This document shows positions 55,525-58,151 of a stretch of DNA of 58,151 nucleotides, one piece after another. The notes beneath the pieces were generated by a model. That model ran no database searches and had not been told where the DNA came from. It was given only the letters and a program-made list of their open reading frames with translations. Both the position numbers and the translations under genes were made by a program. Source of the DNA: Thiocapsa sp. (lineage in GTDB: Bacteria > Pseudomonadota > Gammaproteobacteria > Chromatiales > Chromatiaceae); NCBI RefSeq assembly GCF_022340925.1, contig NZ_JAJDNA010000102.1:1-58151 (forward strand), written 5' to 3'. Within the stretch, counting starts at the first letter, position 1, and each line of letters opens with the position of its first letter.

Positions 55525-57564
55525 CTAGGCCGCGGTCTGCTCCAGCTCGACGGTCTTGCGCGCGATCAGCTCGCGATCGCACACCGGGCAGAATTCGTGC
55601 TCGCCAGCGATATACCCGTGTTTGGGGCAGATCGAGAAGACGGGCGTGACCGTGATATAGGGAAGCCTGAAGCCCTCCAGTGCGCGTCGGACCAGACGCT
55701 TGCAGGCATCCGTCGATGAGATCTGCTCGCTCATGTAGAGGTGCAGCACGGTCCCACCGGTGTACTTGCCCTGCAGTGCCTCCTGCATGGCGAGCGCCTC
55801 GAAGGGGTCGTCCGTATAGCCTGCGGGAAGCTGGGAGCTGTTGGTGTAGTACGGCGCATCGGGCGTGCCGGACTGAATGATGTCTGCAAAGCGCTTCCTG
55901 TCCTCGCGGGCGAAGCGGTAGGTGGTTCCTTCCGCCGGTGTGGCCTCGAGGTTATACATGTTTCCGGTCGACTCCTGAAATTCGACCATGCGTGCGCGCA
56001 CGTGGTCCAGCAGCCGGCAGGCCAGGGCATGGCCGCGGTTGGTGCTGATGTCCTCGGCATCGTGGGTGAAATTCCGGATCATCTCGTTGATGCCGTTCAC
56101 GCCGATCGTGGAAAAGTGGTTTCGCAGGGTGCCCAGGTAGCGCTTGGTGTAGGGAAAGAGCCCGGCATCCATGTGGCGCTGGATGACCTTGCGTTTGATC
56201 TCCAGGCTGTTGCGCGCCAGGTCCAGGAGCGTGTCGAGCCGGGCCAGCAGACCGGCCTCGTCGCCGCGATGGGTGAAGCCGAGGCGGGCGCAGTTGACGG
56301 TGACGACACCCAGCGAGCCGGTCTGCTCGGCGGACCCGAACAGCCCGTTGCCGCGCTTGAGGAGCTCGCGCAGGTCCAGCTGCAGTCGGCAGCACATGGA
56401 CCGCACCATCTTCGGCGACAGATCCGAATTCAAGAAGTTCTGAAAATAGGGCAGGCCGTACCTTGCCGTCATCTGGAACAGACGATCCGCGTTTTCGCTG
56501 TCCCAGACGAAATCCGGCGTGATGTTGTAGGTCGGGATCGGGAAGGTGAAGATCCGGCCTTTGGCATCGCCCTCGGTCATCACCTCGATATAGGCCCGGT
56601 TGATCAGGTCCATCTCGGCCTGGAGGTCACCGTAGGTGAAGGGCTGCTCGACACCCGCGATCACCGGCACCTGTCCTCGCAGGTCCTCCGGACAGACCCA
56701 GTCGAAGGTCAGGTTCGTGAAGGGGGTCTGGCAGCCCCAGCGCGACGGCACGTTCAGGTTGTAGATCAGCTCCTGGACCGCCTGCTTGACCTGAGGATAG
56801 CCCAGCCCGTCGACGCGCACGAAGGGTGCCATGTAGGTGTCGAAGCTCGAGAAGGCCTGGGCGCCCGCCCATTCGTTTTGCAGCGTGCCGAGAAAGTTGA
56901 CGATCTGCCCGACCGCGGAGGACATGTGCCGGGGCGGCCCCGCTTCGACCTTGCCCGGGATGCCGTTGAGCCCCTCGGCCAGCAGTGTGCGCAACGACCA
57001 GCCGGCACAGTACCCGGAGAGCATGTCGAGGTCATGGATATGGATGTCGCCCTCGCGATGCGCCCGGCCGATCTCGGGCGGGTAGACGTGGCCCAGCCAG
57101 TAGTTGGCGATCATCTTGCCCGAGGTGTTCAGGATCAAACCGCCGAGCGAGTAGCCCTGATTGGCGTTGGCCGCCACGCGCCAGTCGGAGCGGTCGAGAT
57201 ACTCATTGATCGAGCCGCCGACGTCGACCAGGGTCCGCCGGTCGTCGCGCAGTTTCTTGTGCTGCTCGCGGTAGACGATATAGCCGCGGGCCGTCTCGAA
57301 GTGGTTGGCGCTGATCAGCGTCTGCTCCACCACGTCCTGTATGCCCTCGATGTCCGGCAGGCGGTCCGCGCCGTAGCGATGGGCCAGCACCTTGACCACC
57401 TGGGCTGTCAGGAGGCTCGCCTCGGGCGCGGCGAATTCCCCGCTGGCCCGTCCGGCCCGCAGGATCGCCGACTCGATCTTGGATGCATCGAAGCGAACCT
57501 CGACCCCGTCGCGTTTGCGCACCCGAAGGGGCAGGGTCGACAGCGTGTTCTGGAGGTGTCCCAT
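55525..57564 (-). CDS. nrdD: anaerobic (class III) ribonucleoside-triphosphate reductase, C-terminal motif absent
   Basis: NrdD reduces ribonucleotides without oxygen. The 679-aa protein has an N-terminal ATP-cone (about residues 10-105), then the glycyl-radical-enzyme barrel. It has an ICPKHGYIAGEHEFCPVC segment near its end, supplying the four cysteines of the zinc site. The usual following R-x2-GY glycyl-radical segment is absent; the protein ends 22 residues after CPVC. The missing segment is in the next gene, 80 bp downstream. The promoter has FNR-like and NrdR-like sites (57586-57665). Confidence 0.9.
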   Translation of the reverse strand: MGHLQNTLSTLPLRVRKRDGVEVRFDASKIESAILRAGRASGEFAAPEASLLTAQVVKVLAHRYGADRLPDIEGIQDVVEQTLISANHFETARGYIVYREQHKKLRDDRRTLVDVGGSINEYLDRSDWRVAANANQGYSLGGLILNTSGKMIANYWLGHVYPPEIGRAHREGDIHIHDLDMLSGYCAGWSLRTLLAEGLNGIPGKVEAGPPRHMSSAVGQIVNFLGTLQNEWAGAQAFSSFDTYMAPFVRVDGLGYPQVKQAVQELIYNLNVPSRWGCQTPFTNLTFDWVCPEDLRGQVPVIAGVEQPFTYGDLQAEMDLINRAYIEVMTEGDAKGRIFTFPIPTYNITPDFVWDSENADRLFQMTARYGLPYFQNFLNSDLSPKMVRSMCCRLQLDLRELLKRGNGLFGSAEQTGSLGVVTVNCARLGFTHRGDEAGLLARLDTLLDLARNSLEIKRKVIQRHMDAGLFPYTKRYLGTLRNHFSTIGVNGINEMIRNFTHDAEDISTNRGHALACRLLDHVRARMVEFQESTGNMYNLEATPAEGTTYRFAREDRKRFADIIQSGTPDAPYYTNSSQLPAGYTDDPFEALAMQEALQGKYTGGTVLHLYMSEQISSTDACKRLVRRALEGFRLPYITVTPVFSICPKHGYIAGEHEFCPVCDRELIARKTVELEQTAA

Positions 57565-57585
57565 GGCGGCGTCTCTCGTCCGTGT

Positions 57586-57665
57586 CCACTATATCTTGTG
57601 GTGCAGACTATAGCGCCAACCAGATCATGTGTTAAACAAGTTGTAGAGAAATTGATCGAGGTCAA
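57586..57665 (-). promoter_or_regulatory. nrdD promoter with FNR-like and NrdR-like sites
   Basis: On the minus strand TTAACA (57630-57635) and TATAGT (57607-57612) are spaced by 17 bp. A site reading TTGAT-N4-GTCAA on the plus strand (57652-57665), one mismatch from the FNR consensus, is centred about 60 bp upstream of the predicted start. The sequence CCACTATATCTTGTGG (57586-57601) matches a NrdR box and overlaps the start site. Confidence 0.7.
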
Positions 57666-58151
57666 ATGGGGTCGGTTTCAGGACTCGTCACGAGCACGCC
57701 GCTCATGCTCGTTACCAGCGCTCTGTTCGCCCTGACGAGACATCGGGGGTCTTCAGGTCACGAACCCAAGGTGGCGCCGACCATCAACTGTCCCGTCCGG
57801 GGCGGGAGTAACGGTTCTCGCTTTAAAGCTGGTACCGTGCCACCCCGGCCGGGTCGGGGTCCTCCCTGTGGGCCACTCCGTTGTCACAGACCGGGGAGCC
57901 GGCCGCTGCGGGGGCCGGAGAGAATGTGTCTGAGTCGACTTGGAACAGCGTCGTTCCGTGCAGAGAGGATGTCACGCGCGGGATGCTCTCGAGGGGACCT
58001 TGAAAATTGCCTTCCCTGCGATTCTTCAAGACGCAAACCGAAAATGCGATTTCCGCGTTGCTCCGATTGTCAGTCACTGAGGTGACTGAAAACGGCGCGG
58101 CATCCTTGCCCCGCACGGACGCCTCAGAACCCTTTAAGGTGCCCATTAGCC
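57666..58151. other. right-edge region without confident genes
   Basis: About 490 bp past the nrdD promoter show only low-quality open frames on both strands. The core of the dispersed repeat (GTCCCGTCCGGGGCGGGAG) appears at 57790-57808. I saw no RNA gene or riboswitch I could name. Confidence 0.5.

Noticed and set aside
55741..57735. Plus-strand 664-codon frame opposite nrdD
   Set aside because: It is a shadow of nrdD, whose ATP-cone, barrel and zinc site are clear on the minus strand.
57780..58000. Possible riboswitch in the GC-rich right-edge region
   Set aside because: Checked by eye against cobalamin, molybdenum cofactor and other classes; no conserved core found.

Overview
The window looks like chromosomal DNA of a purple sulfur bacterium (Gammaproteobacteria, most likely Chromatiaceae). 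The reasons are the high GC content, gammaproteobacterial housekeeping neighbourhoods (xseB-ispA, purM-purN with hda, ccmABCDEFGHI, aceE-aceF-lpd), and a tetraheme protein of the PufC type (the cytochrome subunit bound to the photosynthetic reaction centre). Genus-level placement is inference. I saw no rRNA, tRNA, CRISPR array or prophage. The only mobile-element trace is a truncated IS200/IS605 remnant at the left edge.

Layout. 1-700: 3' part of an alpha/beta hydrolase gene running into the IS200 remnant. 731-3787 (minus): xseB, ispA, folE2, a menH-like hydrolase and a 61-aa membrane protein. 4134-7227 (plus): parE and a FIST-domain sensor protein. 7292-12532 (minus): HIRAN protein, small zinc protein, exported-type pcm, tmcA, a NUDIX hydrolase and yceH. 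12809-15058 (minus): CNT nucleoside transporter and hslO. 15314-18026: small genes and hypotheticals around a phosphoesterase and a thiamine-binding protein. 18130-21930: purM-purN, a CDP-alcohol phosphotransferase, hda and a WrbA-type flavodoxin. 22250-26225: exported thioredoxin, acylphosphatase, cpdA, rubrerythrin, a cupin-like protein and a Kunitz-domain lipoprotein. 26444-32667 (minus): the pyruvate dehydrogenase complex. 32944-34989: a second EF-G. 35558-43183: a PEBP protein and the complete cytochrome c maturation operon (minus). 43732-46437 (plus): the fusion gene described next. 46706-57564 (minus): rlmKL, hrpB, small genes, a CbiX-like protein and a class III ribonucleotide reductase locus.

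The most interesting item is at 43732-46437. One lipoprotein joins a complete PufC-like tetraheme module (four CxxCH sites and the expected axial ligands) to an EAAPVE tandem-repeat linker, a long coiled coil built from 141-bp DNA repeats, and a C-terminal OmpA peptidoglycan-binding domain. Its promoter is overlapped by a perfect TGT-N12-ACA palindrome, the consensus of the photosynthesis repressor PpsR/CrtJ. The complete ccm operon, which attaches heme to such proteins, is divergent beside it. Asp at position +2 of the lipobox predicts inner-membrane retention. The simplest reading is a reaction-centre-type electron donor tethered to the cell wall. I do not know of a described system of this kind.

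Other notable points. The class III ribonucleotide reductase appears split: the 679-aa NrdD ends after its zinc site, and the glycyl-radical motif lies in a separate 63-aa gene, under a promoter with FNR-like and NrdR-like sites. menH and tmcA have no ATG/GTG/TTG compatible with their conserved N-termini, but each has CTG overlapping the upstream stop codon as CTGA. A Kunitz/BPTI-type lipoprotein carries a P1 arginine. A dispersed intergenic repeat family has at least three good copies. A strong terminator upstream of fusA2 has no assigned gene.
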